DNA of 64,000 nucleotides from Acetoanaerobium pronyense. GTDB taxonomy: Bacteria; Bacillota; Clostridia; Peptostreptococcales; Filifactoraceae. The translations under genes and the position numbers were made by a program. Below, one piece after another: positions 53,053 to 62,148 of the stretch. The notes beneath the pieces are model-generated. The model ran no database searches. It was given only the letters and a program-made list of their open reading frames with translations, and had not been told where the DNA came from. The stretch lies in contig NZ_JAGGLI010000001.1 in the NCBI RefSeq assembly GCF_017874355.1, positions 1 to 64,000 of the forward strand, given 5' to 3'. The first letter of the stretch is position 1, and every line of letters begins with the position of its first letter.

Positions 53053-54285
53053 ATGAAAGACAAGAAAGTTCTTAATGTTTATTCAGAAATTGGAAAACTA
53101 AAGACCGTATTGCTTCATCGACCTGGAAAAGAAGTTGAAAATTTAACACCTGATTTAATGGATAGATTGCTTTTTGATGATATTCCTTACCTTCAAATTG
53201 CAAGAGAAGAACACGATGCGTTTGCAAAGATACTTGCTAAAAATGGAGTTGAGGTTCTTTATCTTGAAGATCTGGCAGCAGAATCCTTAGAAGATTCCGC
53301 TGTTAAGGATTTATTTTTAGAAGAATTTATTTCTGAGGCGAAGGTTCAAGGAGACAAAAAACGTTTTATAGTCAAAGAGCTCCTTATGGACTTTTCTGAC
53401 AATAGAAAAATGATAGATAAAATGATGGAGGGTATTAGAAAATCAGAAGTGAAGAATTATAATGCAACCTCATTAGCTGACATGGTAGAGTCCAGATATC
53501 CTTTTGTGGTTGACCCAATGCCAAACCTTTATTTTACTAGAGATCCATTTTCCACTATAGGTTCAGGGATTTCACTTAATCATATGAGAACTGTTACAAG
53601 AAGAAGAGAAACATTGTTTGCAAAATATATTTTTAAATATCATCCGAAATTTAAGGATATAAAAATCCCGATGTGGTATGACAGAGATGAACCCACTGCA
53701 ATAGAAGGGGGAGATCAACTTGTATTAAATGAAAAGACTCTGGCCATTGGGATATCAGAAAGAACAGATGCAGAATCTATTGAAAAGCTTTCAAAACGAA
53801 TATTTGCAGAAGGAGAGTCATTTGAAACCATCCTTGCTTTTCATATACCAAATAAAAGAGCCTTTATGCATCTAGATACAGTATTTACTATGGTTGATTA
53901 TAACAAGTTTACAATTCATCCAGAGATAGAAGGTCCTCTTACTGTATATGCAATCAAAAAAGGGAACAGTAACTATATTAGAATTGAAAAAGAAACTGAA
54001 GAACTTGATAAAGCGCTTGCAAAGTATTTGCATCTTGATAAGGTCACACTCATAAGGTGTGGAGGAGGAGATATAGTTGATGCCGGTAGAGAGCAGTGGA
54101 ATGACGGGTCAAACACACTTGCAATCTCACCTGGAGAAGTTGTTGTATATTCAAGAAACCATGTAACAAATAGGCTGCTTGAAGAAAATGGAGTAAAGCT
54201 TCATGTAATGCCATCAAGCGAGCTTTCACGAGGAAGAGGAGGCCCGAGATGTATGTCTATGCCTCTTTATAGAGAAGACTTATAA
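53053..54285 (+). CDS. arcA: Arginine deiminase
   Basis: ArcA hydrolyses arginine to citrulline and ammonia, the first step of the ADI pathway. The 410-residue protein has catalytic Cys400 in [43 protein letters not shown] and the substrate-binding [24 protein letters not shown] at 53042-53047 sets ATG 53053, not the upstream GTG 53044. It leads arcA-argF-arcC, which yields one ATP per arginine. No arginine/ornithine antiporter is in the window. Confidence 0.96.
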   Translation: MKDKKVLNVYSEIGKLKTVLLHRPGKEVENLTPDLMDRLLFDDIPYLQIAREEHDAFAKILAKNGVEVLYLEDLAAESLEDSAVKDLFLEEFISEAKVQGDKKRFIVKELLMDFSDNRKMIDKMMEGIRKSEVKNYNATSLADMVESRYPFVVDPMPNLYFTRDPFSTIGSGISLNHMRTVTRRRETLFAKYIFKYHPKFKDIKIPMWYDRDEPTAIEGGDQLVLNEKTLAIGISERTDAESIEKLSKRIFAEGESFETILAFHIPNKRAFMHLDTVFTMVDYNKFTIHPEIEGPLTVYAIKKGNSNYIRIEKETEELDKALAKYLHLDKVTLIRCGGGDIVDAGREQWNDGSNTLAISPGEVVVYSRNHVTNRLLEENGVKLHVMPSSELSRGRGGPRCMSMPLYREDL

Positions 54286-54330
54286 CATTATATTTTTATC
54301 CTATATAAAACATTTTAAGGAGGTCAATTT

Positions 54331-55329
54331 ATGTCACTAAATTTAAAAGGAAGAAATTTTTTAACTCTTAAAGACTTTACTCAAGACGAAATTAAGTATC
54401 TTTTAAACCTTGCAAAAGATTTAAAAGATAAAAAAAGATCAGGTATTAAAGGAAATCTTCTAGAGGGAAAAAATATAGTTCTTTTGTTTGAAAAAGCTTC
54501 AACAAGAACGAGATGCGCATTTGAAGTTGCAACACTTGATGAAGGGGGTCATGTGACTTTCCTTGGAAGCGGGGATAGTCAGATGGGGAAAAAAGAGTCT
54601 ATAGAAGATACAGCTAAGGTACTTGGTAGATTTTATGATGGAATAGAATTTAGAGGTTTCAAGCAGGAAACTGTAGAAATATTAGCTCAAAATGCTGGAG
54701 TTCCAGTATGGAATGGACTTACAGATTTATATCATCCTACACAAATTTTGGCGGATTTTTTGACAGTAATGGAGCATATATCTAAGCCTCTTAACAAAGT
54801 TAAATTCGTATACGTAGGGGATGCCCGCAACAATATGGGAAACTCTTTAATGATAGGAGCAACAAAGATGGGTATGGACTTTTGGGCAATTGCACCAAAA
54901 GAACTTTGGCCAGAAGAAGAGTTAGTGAACGAAATGAAGGAAGTTGCAAAGGAAACAGGGTCATCTATAAACCTTAGTGAAAATGTAGATGATGTAAAAA
55001 ATGCAGATGTAATTTATACAGATGTTTGGGTTTCTATGGGTGAAGAAGATAGATTTAAAGAGAGAATTGATATTCTAAAACCTTATCAGGTAAATATGGA
55101 AATGATAAAAAAAGCTGAAAATGAAGATATGATTTTTCTTCACTGTCTTCCTGCCTTTCATGATACAAATACAAAGACGGGTCAAGAGATATATGAAAAA
55201 TATGGCCTTAAAGAGATGGAAGTTACTGATGAAGTTTTTAGAAGCAGATACTCCAAAGTATTTGATGAAGCAGAAAATAGAATGCATACTATAAAGGCAG
55301 TCATGGTTGCTACAATAGGAAACCTGTAA
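54331..55329 (+). CDS. argF: Ornithine carbamoyltransferase (catabolic context)
   Basis: In the ADI pathway this enzyme splits citrulline with phosphate into ornithine and carbamoyl phosphate. The 332-residue protein has the carbamoyl-phosphate motif STRTRC from Ser57, [20 protein letters not shown] and the ornithine-binding [17 protein letters not shown] precedes ATG 54331, 45 bp after arcA. Genomic position between arcA and arcC supports the catabolic role (arcB); the same fold serves biosynthesis, so the symbol is by family. Confidence 0.95.
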   Translation: MSLNLKGRNFLTLKDFTQDEIKYLLNLAKDLKDKKRSGIKGNLLEGKNIVLLFEKASTRTRCAFEVATLDEGGHVTFLGSGDSQMGKKESIEDTAKVLGRFYDGIEFRGFKQETVEILAQNAGVPVWNGLTDLYHPTQILADFLTVMEHISKPLNKVKFVYVGDARNNMGNSLMIGATKMGMDFWAIAPKELWPEEELVNEMKEVAKETGSSINLSENVDDVKNADVIYTDVWVSMGEEDRFKERIDILKPYQVNMEMIKKAENEDMIFLHCLPAFHDTNTKTGQEIYEKYGLKEMEVTDEVFRSRYSKVFDEAENRMHTIKAVMVATIGNL

Positions 55330-55354
55330 AATATATTCTTGGGGAGATGATTTT

Positions 55355-56293
55355 ATGGTTAAAGACAAGATAGTGGTAGCCCTTGGCGGAAATGCTCTTG
55401 GAAATACTCCTAATGAGCAAATAGAAGCAGTAAGAAGGACGGCTAAGCCAATAGTTGATTTGGTTGAAGAGGGACATGAAGTGGTGATTTCCCATGGTAA
55501 TGGACCTCAGGTAGGAATGATAAATCTTGCCATGGATATTGCATCAAAATCAGCAGCGGCTACTCCTGAAATGCCATTTCCTGAATGCGGAGCCATGAGC
55601 CAAGGGTATATAGGATATCACCTTCAAAATGCTATTAGAGAAGAACTTTTAAATCGTGGCCTTGATAATCCTGTATCCACAATTATTACTCAGGTTTTAG
55701 TCGATAAAAATGACCCTGCCTTTGAAAATCCAACTAAGCCTGTTGGAGCATTTTACACAAAGGAAGAAGCGGAAAAACTAACCAAAGAAAAAGGCTTTGT
55801 AATGAAGGAAGATGCAGGCAGGGGATATAGAAGAGTAGTACCATCTCCTCTTCCTATTGACATAGCTGAAAAAGAAACTATTAAAACCTTAATAAGAAAC
55901 GAACAAGTAGTTATAGCAGTTGGTGGGGGAGGAATACCCGTTTATGAGGAAGGAAATAAGCTTATAGGAGTATCAGCTGTTATTGATAAGGACTTTGCTT
56001 CTGCAAAGCTTGCTGAAATACTTGAAGCTGATTACCTTATTATACTTACAGCAGTGGAAAAAGTGGCTATTAACTTTGGAAAGGAAGATGAGGTTTGGCT
56101 TTCTCAGATTACTATAGATGAAGCTGAGAAATACATCGAGGAAGGACAGTTTGCGCCAGGTTCGATGCTTCCTAAAATAAAAGCGGCAATGATGTTCGCA
56201 TCGTCTATGAAAGGACGAAAAGCCCTTATTACTTCACTGGAAAAAGCAGCAGAAGGCATTGAGGGAAAAACAGGAACGAAAATAGTGAAATAA
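55355..56293 (+). CDS. arcC: Carbamate kinase
   Basis: ArcC transfers phosphate from carbamoyl phosphate to ADP, giving ATP, CO2 and ammonia. The 312-residue amino-acid-kinase-fold protein has ALGGNALGN at the start, SHGNGPQVG, and AVGGGGIPV followed by VIDKDFASAKLAEIL. GGGGAGATG precedes ATG 55355. It ends the arc operon. No hairpin terminator is seen before the veg promoters, which begin only 7 bp after the stop. Confidence 0.96.
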   Translation: MVKDKIVVALGGNALGNTPNEQIEAVRRTAKPIVDLVEEGHEVVISHGNGPQVGMINLAMDIASKSAAATPEMPFPECGAMSQGYIGYHLQNAIREELLNRGLDNPVSTIITQVLVDKNDPAFENPTKPVGAFYTKEEAEKLTKEKGFVMKEDAGRGYRRVVPSPLPIDIAEKETIKTLIRNEQVVIAVGGGGIPVYEEGNKLIGVSAVIDKDFASAKLAEILEADYLIILTAVEKVAINFGKEDEVWLSQITIDEAEKYIEEGQFAPGSMLPKIKAAMMFASSMKGRKALITSLEKAAEGIEGKTGTKIVK

Positions 56294-56299
56294 AATATA

Positions 56300-56372
56300 T
56301 TGACAACCTAAATATCTTAAACTATAATTGAAATTTAAATCATTTGACAGATTTCCCTCTTTATGTTATTAT
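56300..56372 (+). promoter_or_regulatory. Tandem consensus promoters of veg
   Basis: Promoter 1: TTGACA (56300-56305), 17 bp, TATAAT (56323-56328), a perfect sigma-A match. Promoter 2: TTGACA (56344-56349), 17 bp, TATTAT (56367-56372). Both read towards veg at 56406. This is the strongest promoter pair in the window and fits very high vegetative expression. Confidence 0.9.
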
Positions 56373-56405
56373 TATACTTAGTAAAAATATGAAGAGGGTG
56401 ATTTT

Positions 56406-56672
56406 TTGGCTACGAAACATACTTTAGAAGGAATTAGAAAGAGTATTGAAAAGCACCTCGGAAAGAAAATCATACTTAAAGCTAACAAAGGCCGCAAGAA
56501 AATAGTGGTAAAAGAGGGCGTACTTGAGAATGCCTACCCTAATGTCTTTGTAGTGAGGATAGACGGTAATTTCGATACTACCACAAGAGTATCATATAGT
56601 TATTCGGATATACTGACATCAACTGTCAAGCTGAAGCTTAGCAAAGATGACATAACCTCAAGACCATCTTAG
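56406..56672 (+). CDS. veg: Veg protein
   Basis: Veg is a small, highly expressed protein of Firmicutes linked in Bacillus to biofilm-matrix gene expression. The 88-residue SH3-like protein has GKKIILKANKGRKK, EGVLENAYPNVFVV and RVSYSYSDILT. The start is TTG 56406 behind GAGGGTGA. It lies upstream of ispE, as in many Firmicutes, with its own promoters and a strong terminator. Confidence 0.93.
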   Translation: MATKHTLEGIRKSIEKHLGKKIILKANKGRKKIVVKEGVLENAYPNVFVVRIDGNFDTTTRVSYSYSDILTSTVKLKLSKDDITSRPS

Positions 56673-56685
56673 ATATCATATACAT

Positions 56686-56719
56686 AAAAACTCCCCTAAA
56701 ATTTTTAGGGGAGTTTTTT
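56686..56719 (+). terminator. Terminator after veg
   Basis: AAAAACTCCCCTAAAA and TTTTAGGGGAGTTTTT form a near-perfect stem with a 1-3 base loop and end in a T run. It separates veg from ispE. Confidence 0.92.
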
Positions 56720-56785
56720 ATGCAAAATAAACATTATATAGTATAATAACATATTGTAGAAGCAAACCAGCGTGTGGAGGGTTTT

Positions 56786-57667
56786 ATGGAAGAGATAATA
56801 TTAAAAGCAAGGGGAAAAATCAATTTATCACTTGATATAATAGGAAAAAGAAAAGATGGATATCATCTTGTGGATATGATAATGCAAAGTGTGGATATCT
56901 ACGATACTATAAAGATTAAAAAACGTGATGATAAAGAAATAAAAATTTTTTGTAGTAACCCGAATATTCCTTCTAATGAAAGCAACTTAGCATATAAAGC
57001 TGCAATTCTTATAATGAATCATTATGGCTTAAATGAAGGGGTAAACATACATATTGATAAAAAAATACCAATGGCAGCAGGGATGGCAGGAGGAAGCTCA
57101 AATGCTGCGGCTGTTCTTGTTGGAATGAATGAATTGTTTTCTTTAAACGTAGATTTAAGTGTACTTAAAGCTCTAGGACTAAAACTGGGAGCGGATGTTC
57201 CTTTTTGCATAGAAGGGGGAAGTGTTAGAGCACAGGGTATTGGAGAAGTGCTCACTCCTATTCCTTTTATGGATATAGTAGTTTTAATTTGCAAGCCAGA
57301 TGACTCGGTTTCAACAGAGATGGTATACAAGAAATTTAATATAAACGAACCTTATGCAAGACCCGACAATGAAAGGCTAATAGAGGGACTTAGAGAAAAA
57401 TCTCTAGAAAAAATATCATCTTCTATGGCTAATTCTTTAGAAAGTGTAACTCCAAAGCTAATAATAGATATTGACAAAATAAAGAATATTATGACAAATA
57501 GCAAGGCGGTCGTTTCAATGATGACTGGGAGCGGTCCAACTGTTTTTGGATTATACAGAAATATTTATGATGCTTCTGGAGATTTTGAGAAGCTTTCTAA
57601 GGAATTTAAAGAAACATATATAACAAAAACCTCTGAAGGAGGAGTTGAAATTGAGTCGAGGTATTGA
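56786..57667 (+). CDS. ispE: 4-diphosphocytidyl-2-C-methyl-D-erythritol kinase
   Basis: IspE phosphorylates CDP-methylerythritol in the non-mevalonate isoprenoid pathway. The 293-residue GHMP kinase has KINLSLDIIGKRKDGYH, the ATP loop PMAAGMAGGSSNAAA, LGADVPFC and a C-terminal MTGSGPTVFG. GGAGG at 56776-56780 sets ATG 56786 rather than the GTG 56774 that overlaps it. Its 3' end overlaps the GntR regulator gene by 17 bp. Confidence 0.95.
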   Translation: MEEIILKARGKINLSLDIIGKRKDGYHLVDMIMQSVDIYDTIKIKKRDDKEIKIFCSNPNIPSNESNLAYKAAILIMNHYGLNEGVNIHIDKKIPMAAGMAGGSSNAAAVLVGMNELFSLNVDLSVLKALGLKLGADVPFCIEGGSVRAQGIGEVLTPIPFMDIVVLICKPDDSVSTEMVYKKFNINEPYARPDNERLIEGLREKSLEKISSSMANSLESVTPKLIIDIDKIKNIMTNSKAVVSMMTGSGPTVFGLYRNIYDASGDFEKLSKEFKETYITKTSEGGVEIESRY

Positions 57668-58331
57668 TAAGCTTAGTATTCAGGATATAAAACCCCTTAG
57701 AGATGTGGTTTTTGACCATCTTAGAGATGCAATACTTGATGGCGTGTTAAAGCCTGGAGAGAGACTTATGGAGGTTCAACTTGCAGAAAAACTAGGGGTA
57801 TCAAGGACCCCAGTAAGAGAAGCTATAAGGAAGCTTGAAATTGATGGTTTTGTTGAAATGATTCCAAGAAGAGGAGCTCAGGTATCAGAGCTTTCTATAA
57901 AAGATGTGGAAAATGTCCTTGAAGTTAGAGAAGTCTTAGAAGGCCTTGCTGCCTTTTTAGCGGCTACAAAAATAAAAAAAGAAGAACTATCTGAGTTTGA
58001 AAAAGCGTATAAAGGCTTAGAAATGAGCGTAGAAGACAAGAATGTTGAGGAGATAGTAAAATGGGATTCGAGATTTCATGATATACTCCTGAATGCATCG
58101 GGAAATCCTAGGCTAATCAAAGTAAATAGCGTTCTTATAGAGCAGGTTCATCGTTTTAGAAAAAGCTATGTAGAAGACACAACTACAGCTGATTACATAT
58201 TAGCTAGCCATAAAAAAATACTTGAAGCAATTCAAGAAAAAAAACCTGAAAAAGCTAGAAAAGCATCTGAGGAACATATAAGGGAGATTAAATTTTTTAT
58301 TTTAGAAAAATATAAAAGAAACAGTAGGTGA
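57651..58331 (+). CDS. GntR-family regulator, FadR/FCD type
   Basis: This 226-residue regulator has an N-terminal winged HTH (LMEVQLAEKLGVSRTPVREAIR) and an FCD effector domain from about 75, whose metal ligands are visible as Asp in WDSRFHDIL and His in ASHKKILEAI and EEHIREI. AAGGAGG at 57637-57643 is too close to TTG 57645 and fits TTG 57651. It lies within the ispE-ddl operon. Its targets are unknown; the effector is probably a small carboxylate, by family. Confidence 0.88.
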   Translation: MSRGIDKLSIQDIKPLRDVVFDHLRDAILDGVLKPGERLMEVQLAEKLGVSRTPVREAIRKLEIDGFVEMIPRRGAQVSELSIKDVENVLEVREVLEGLAAFLAATKIKKEELSEFEKAYKGLEMSVEDKNVEEIVKWDSRFHDILLNASGNPRLIKVNSVLIEQVHRFRKSYVEDTTTADYILASHKKILEAIQEKKPEKARKASEEHIREIKFFILEKYKRNSR

Positions 58332-58335
58332 TATT

Positions 58336-59403
58336 ATGAAAATAGCATTACTTTTTGGTGGGAAATCAGCAGAATACGAAGTTTCTTTAATGTCGGCAAA
58401 ATCCATTTATGAAAACATTGACAAAAAGATTCATGATGTTTATCTAATTGGCATAGATAATAAAGGGGAGTTTCATTATTTTGATGGAGATATAAAATCA
58501 GTTGCAGATGGTAGCTGGATTAACAATGTATCTGATGCTGAAGTGGTTTTTTGCAGCTCTCAAAAAAAACCAGGAATATATTCAAGTGACATTAATATAG
58601 TATTTGATCTTGTATTTCCAGTACTTCATGGACCGTTTGGAGAGGATGGAAAACTTCAGGGACTTTTAGAAATTTCAAACCTAGCATATGTAGGATGCCC
58701 TGTTCTTGCATCAGCTGTGGCGATGGACAAGGATATAGCAAAAAAATTATTTGCATTTGAAGGAATAAATCAAGTCCCTCATCTAACAGTATGTTCATGG
58801 AATAATATAGAAAAGTCTATGATTGATATAGAAGAAAAATTAGGATATCCATGCTTTGTAAAGCCAGCTAATATGGGCTCTAGTGTAGGAATTAGCAAGG
58901 CTAAAAATAGGGATAATCTAAAAAAGGCCATTGAAAATGCTTTTCTTTATGACCATAAACTAGTAGTAGAAAAAGGAATAAATGCAAGGGAAATAGAGGT
59001 TTCTATCCTTGGAAATAGTGAAGATATTAAAGTTTCATGCACAGGAGAAATTATACCTTCTGATGAATTTTATGATTATGATGCGAAATATAAAAGTAAT
59101 GAATCGAAGCTTATAATTCCTTCTGATATCAGCATAGATGATGAAAATGAAATCAAAAAAATGGCTCAAAAGGCTTATAAGACTATAAATGGAGAAGGAC
59201 TGTGCAGAATAGACTTTTTTATAGATAAAGATACAAATGAAATATTTTTAAATGAAGTAAATTCAATGCCTGGATTTACAACTATTAGCATGTACCCAAA
59301 ACTTTGGGAAAAAAGCGGAATTTCATATAAAGAGCTTGTAGAACGACTGATTTGCCTAGCAGTTGAAAGGAAGGAAAGAGAAGATGCAAAAAAATCCAAA
59401 TAA
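58336..59403 (+). CDS. ddl: D-alanine--D-alanine ligase
   Basis: Ddl makes D-Ala-D-Ala for peptidoglycan. The 355-residue ATP-grasp protein has LLFGGKSAEYEVSLMSA, HGPFGEDGKLQGLLE, CFVKPANMGSSVGISKA, the omega-loop SDEFYDYDAKY and EVNSMPGFTTISMYP. The SxxxY pair in the active-site and omega-loop regions gives D-Ala rather than D-Lac specificity, by analogy. It overlaps murI by 20 bp, so both cell-wall genes are coupled. Confidence 0.95.
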   Translation: MKIALLFGGKSAEYEVSLMSAKSIYENIDKKIHDVYLIGIDNKGEFHYFDGDIKSVADGSWINNVSDAEVVFCSSQKKPGIYSSDINIVFDLVFPVLHGPFGEDGKLQGLLEISNLAYVGCPVLASAVAMDKDIAKKLFAFEGINQVPHLTVCSWNNIEKSMIDIEEKLGYPCFVKPANMGSSVGISKAKNRDNLKKAIENAFLYDHKLVVEKGINAREIEVSILGNSEDIKVSCTGEIIPSDEFYDYDAKYKSNESKLIIPSDISIDDENEIKKMAQKAYKTINGEGLCRIDFFIDKDTNEIFLNEVNSMPGFTTISMYPKLWEKSGISYKELVERLICLAVERKEREDAKKSK

Positions 59404-60199
59404 TCCTATAGGGGTATTTGATTCTGGTGTAGGAGGTCTTACTGTACTTAAGGAAATCATAAAGGAACTCCCAGATGAAAATATAATTTATTTTGGAGAT
59501 ACAGCTAGAGTTCCATATGGTCCAAGATCTTCAGATACAGTGGTGAAATATACCTTCCAATCAATCAATTTTCTTTTGGAAAAAGGGATAAAAGCCATAG
59601 TAATCGCATGTAATACAGCTAGTGCTAGAAGCCTAGAAAAGGCACGAGAAAGATATAATGTGCCCATTCTTGGAGTTATAGAGCCTGGGGCTAGGACGGC
59701 AGTCGGAACCACAAAAAATTCCAAAATAGGAGTCATAGGAACAGAGGGGACCATAGGTTCGAAAGCTTACGATAATTTTATGCTCAAATCAAACAGTGAG
59801 CTTGAGATATTTTCAAAGTCCTGTCCGCTTTTTGTGCCAATAGTAGAAGAGGGATGGTCAGATACTGATATCGCTTATCTCACAGCACAAAAATATTTGT
59901 TAGAATTAAGAAAAACGGGTATAGATACCTTAGTCATGGGGTGTACACACTACCCTCTTTTAAATAACACTATACAAAAGGTGATGGGAGATGAAGTAAC
60001 CCTTGTAAACCCAGCTAGAGAGACTGCTAAAGATTTAAGAGAGCTTCTAGAAAAGGAAGAGATGTTAAATGTATCAGAGAATTCTCCTTATTTTAGATAC
60101 TACGTCTCAGATCAACCTAGCAAATTTATAAAAATTGGGGAACAATTTCTTAATAGAAAAATAGAAAAAATAGAAATGATAGAAATACAAAAATATTAG
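59384..60199 (+). CDS. murI: Glutamate racemase
   Basis: MurI makes D-glutamate for peptidoglycan. The 271-residue protein has Asp13 in FDSGVGGLTV and the two catalytic cysteines, Cys76 in ACNTAS and Cys187 in GCTHYPLL. The open frame begins at TTG 59363, but AAGGAAAGAG suits ATG 59384, which lies inside the last codons of ddl. Translation is therefore probably coupled to ddl. Confidence 0.95.
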   Translation: MQKNPNNPIGVFDSGVGGLTVLKEIIKELPDENIIYFGDTARVPYGPRSSDTVVKYTFQSINFLLEKGIKAIVIACNTASARSLEKARERYNVPILGVIEPGARTAVGTTKNSKIGVIGTEGTIGSKAYDNFMLKSNSELEIFSKSCPLFVPIVEEGWSDTDIAYLTAQKYLLELRKTGIDTLVMGCTHYPLLNNTIQKVMGDEVTLVNPARETAKDLRELLEKEEMLNVSENSPYFRYYVSDQPSKFIKIGEQFLNRKIEKIEMIEIQKY

Positions 60200-60228
60200 T
60201 AGTTTAGTTACAATGAAAGGTGATATAT

Positions 60229-60651
60229 TTGAGAGAAACTCTTATAAATATAAAAACAGTACAACTTGATTTTGCATCAAAAAAAGAAGATGTAATAGAA
60301 CTTGTCACAGAAGGACTTTTTTATGAAGAAGGAGATTTTAGTATTTTAAGCTATGATGAATCCGAAATCTCAGGGATGAAGGGAACTAAGACTACCCTTA
60401 CGATAAAGGAAGGCTTTGTGTCCATGAAAAAAAATGGAAGCAATACTTCTCTTATGGAATTTGAAAAGGGAAAGAGGTACAAGTCATCCTATAAGACTCC
60501 ATATGGAGATATGTCTATGGAGATACTTACAAAAGATGTGTCCATAACTAAAGAAATAAATCCCTTTAATATAGAAATAAATATAGAATATGAGATAATT
60601 GTAAAAGGTTTCCTTGAAGGAAAAAATAAAATGCATATAATGGTTAGCTAA
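60229..60651 (+). CDS. DUF1934-family beta-barrel protein (YwiB-like)
   Basis: This 140-residue cytosolic protein matches the YwiB/DUF1934 family: a lipocalin-like small beta-barrel with EGLFYEEGDFSILSYDESEISGMKGTKT split over two strands and KYRIxxK-like C-terminal repeats (NIEINIEYEIIV). No catalytic residue is evident. The frame opens at GTG 60220, but GAAAGGTGAT covers that codon and fits TTG 60229. In many Clostridia it precedes argS; here tilS follows instead. Function unknown. Confidence 0.75.
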   Translation: MRETLINIKTVQLDFASKKEDVIELVTEGLFYEEGDFSILSYDESEISGMKGTKTTLTIKEGFVSMKKNGSNTSLMEFEKGKRYKSSYKTPYGDMSMEILTKDVSITKEINPFNIEINIEYEIIVKGFLEGKNKMHIMVS

Positions 60652-60696
60652 TCCTAGTGTTTGGCTTTCAGAAAAACTATGTAAAGGATGAAGTGT

Positions 60697-62091
60697 ATGG
60701 TAATAGATGGGATAAAACAGACCATAGAAAGAGAAAAGCTTATAACTAGGGGAGATAAAATTCTCGTTGCGCTTTCAGGTGGACCAGACTCTGTATGTCT
60801 TCTTCATACCCTTAAAAGTTTGGAAAGTACATATGGGATAAGAATCTATGGTGCACATCTTAATCATAAAATAAGAGGCATTGAAGCCCAAAAAGATGCT
60901 ATGTATGCGGCTAAATTATGCGATAAACTGGAGATACCTTTTTTCGTAAAGGCGATAGATGTTCCTGAGTTTGCGAAAATCCATAAGCTTACTTTAGAAG
61001 AAGCAGCAAGAAAAGTAAGGTACAATATGCTTTTTGAAGTCAAATCCAAAATAAATGCCGATAAGATAGCAGTTGCACATAACCTTGATGATCAGGCAGA
61101 AACTGTTTTAATGAGACTTTTAAGGGGTTCTGGAATCAAAGGGCTCAAAGGAATGGATTATTTTAGGGAAGATGGAATAATAAGACCTCTAATGGATGTA
61201 GAAAAAAAGGATATAGTAAAATATTGCGAGAATCATGAATTAAACCCTAGAATAGATCATACAAATTCTGAAGAAGAGTATACAAGAAATAAAATTAGAC
61301 TAAAACTTATTCCGTTTATAGAAAAGGAATTTTCCCATAATATAAAAGAAACTCTTTCTAGGACGGCAAATATTCTTAGAGAAGATAATGAGTATCTTGA
61401 AAAAAATGCTAAGAGTATTTTTGAAAAAGAAGTGGTAGTAGTATCAAAGGATACTGTAAAGATGGATAGCGAAGAGCTTTTATCCTGTGAATATTCAATA
61501 AGTAAAAGGCTCATAAGAATGGCAATAGAAAAGATTTCTGGTAGTCTTGAAGGTATTGAAAATATTCATGTGGAAGATGTAATTTCACTTTCACGAAATC
61601 CTAAAAACCAAGCAATGATAAATTTACCTAAAGGCATTTTTGTATACAAAAGGCCAGAAGGGATTTATATAACAACCAAAGAAATGATAGAAAAAACAGT
61701 AACTTTTAGCCATAATCTTGAATTTGATGATTATGTTGAGATTCCAGAGGTAAACATGGCAATAGAAAGCAAGATAATGTCAAAAGAAAAATGTATGATG
61801 CTTCCAACGGGGCAGTTTACAAAGGCTTTTGATATAGACAAGATAAAAGGTCCTCTTACAGTCAGAGCAAGAATAGATGGAGACAGGATGAGGCCTATGG
61901 GGTTAGGAGGGACGAAAAAACTTAAAGATATATTTATTGATCTTAAGATTCCAAGAGAAAAAAGAGACGAAGTACCTTTAGTCACAGATAAAGAAGGGAT
62001 ACTTTGGATGGTTGGGTATAAAATAAGTGAGGATTACAAAATCGACGAAAATACAGAAAAAGTGATAAGAATAACTTGTAAACCTTTATAA
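60697..62091 (+). CDS. tilS: tRNA(Ile)-lysidine synthase
   Basis: TilS converts the wobble cytidine of tRNA-Ile(CAU) to lysidine, so that AUA is read as isoleucine. The 464-residue protein has the PP-loop SGGPDS (27-32), HLNHKIRG, AHNLDDQAETVLMRLLRGSG and the IDHTNSEEEYTRNKIR motif, plus the C-terminal substrate-binding domains (GDRMRPMGLGGTKKLKDIFID). AAAGGATG at 60683-60690 fits ATG 60697 better than ATG 60688. It lies 57 bp before ftsH, as commonly seen. Confidence 0.95.
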   Translation: MVIDGIKQTIEREKLITRGDKILVALSGGPDSVCLLHTLKSLESTYGIRIYGAHLNHKIRGIEAQKDAMYAAKLCDKLEIPFFVKAIDVPEFAKIHKLTLEEAARKVRYNMLFEVKSKINADKIAVAHNLDDQAETVLMRLLRGSGIKGLKGMDYFREDGIIRPLMDVEKKDIVKYCENHELNPRIDHTNSEEEYTRNKIRLKLIPFIEKEFSHNIKETLSRTANILREDNEYLEKNAKSIFEKEVVVVSKDTVKMDSEELLSCEYSISKRLIRMAIEKISGSLEGIENIHVEDVISLSRNPKNQAMINLPKGIFVYKRPEGIYITTKEMIEKTVTFSHNLEFDDYVEIPEVNMAIESKIMSKEKCMMLPTGQFTKAFDIDKIKGPLTVRARIDGDRMRPMGLGGTKKLKDIFIDLKIPREKRDEVPLVTDKEGILWMVGYKISEDYKIDENTEKVIRITCKPL

Positions 62092-62148
62092 TAATTACAA
62101 TTTGTGATAAAATATCATGATGATTCAGCTAGAGAGGAGGACTTCTTT

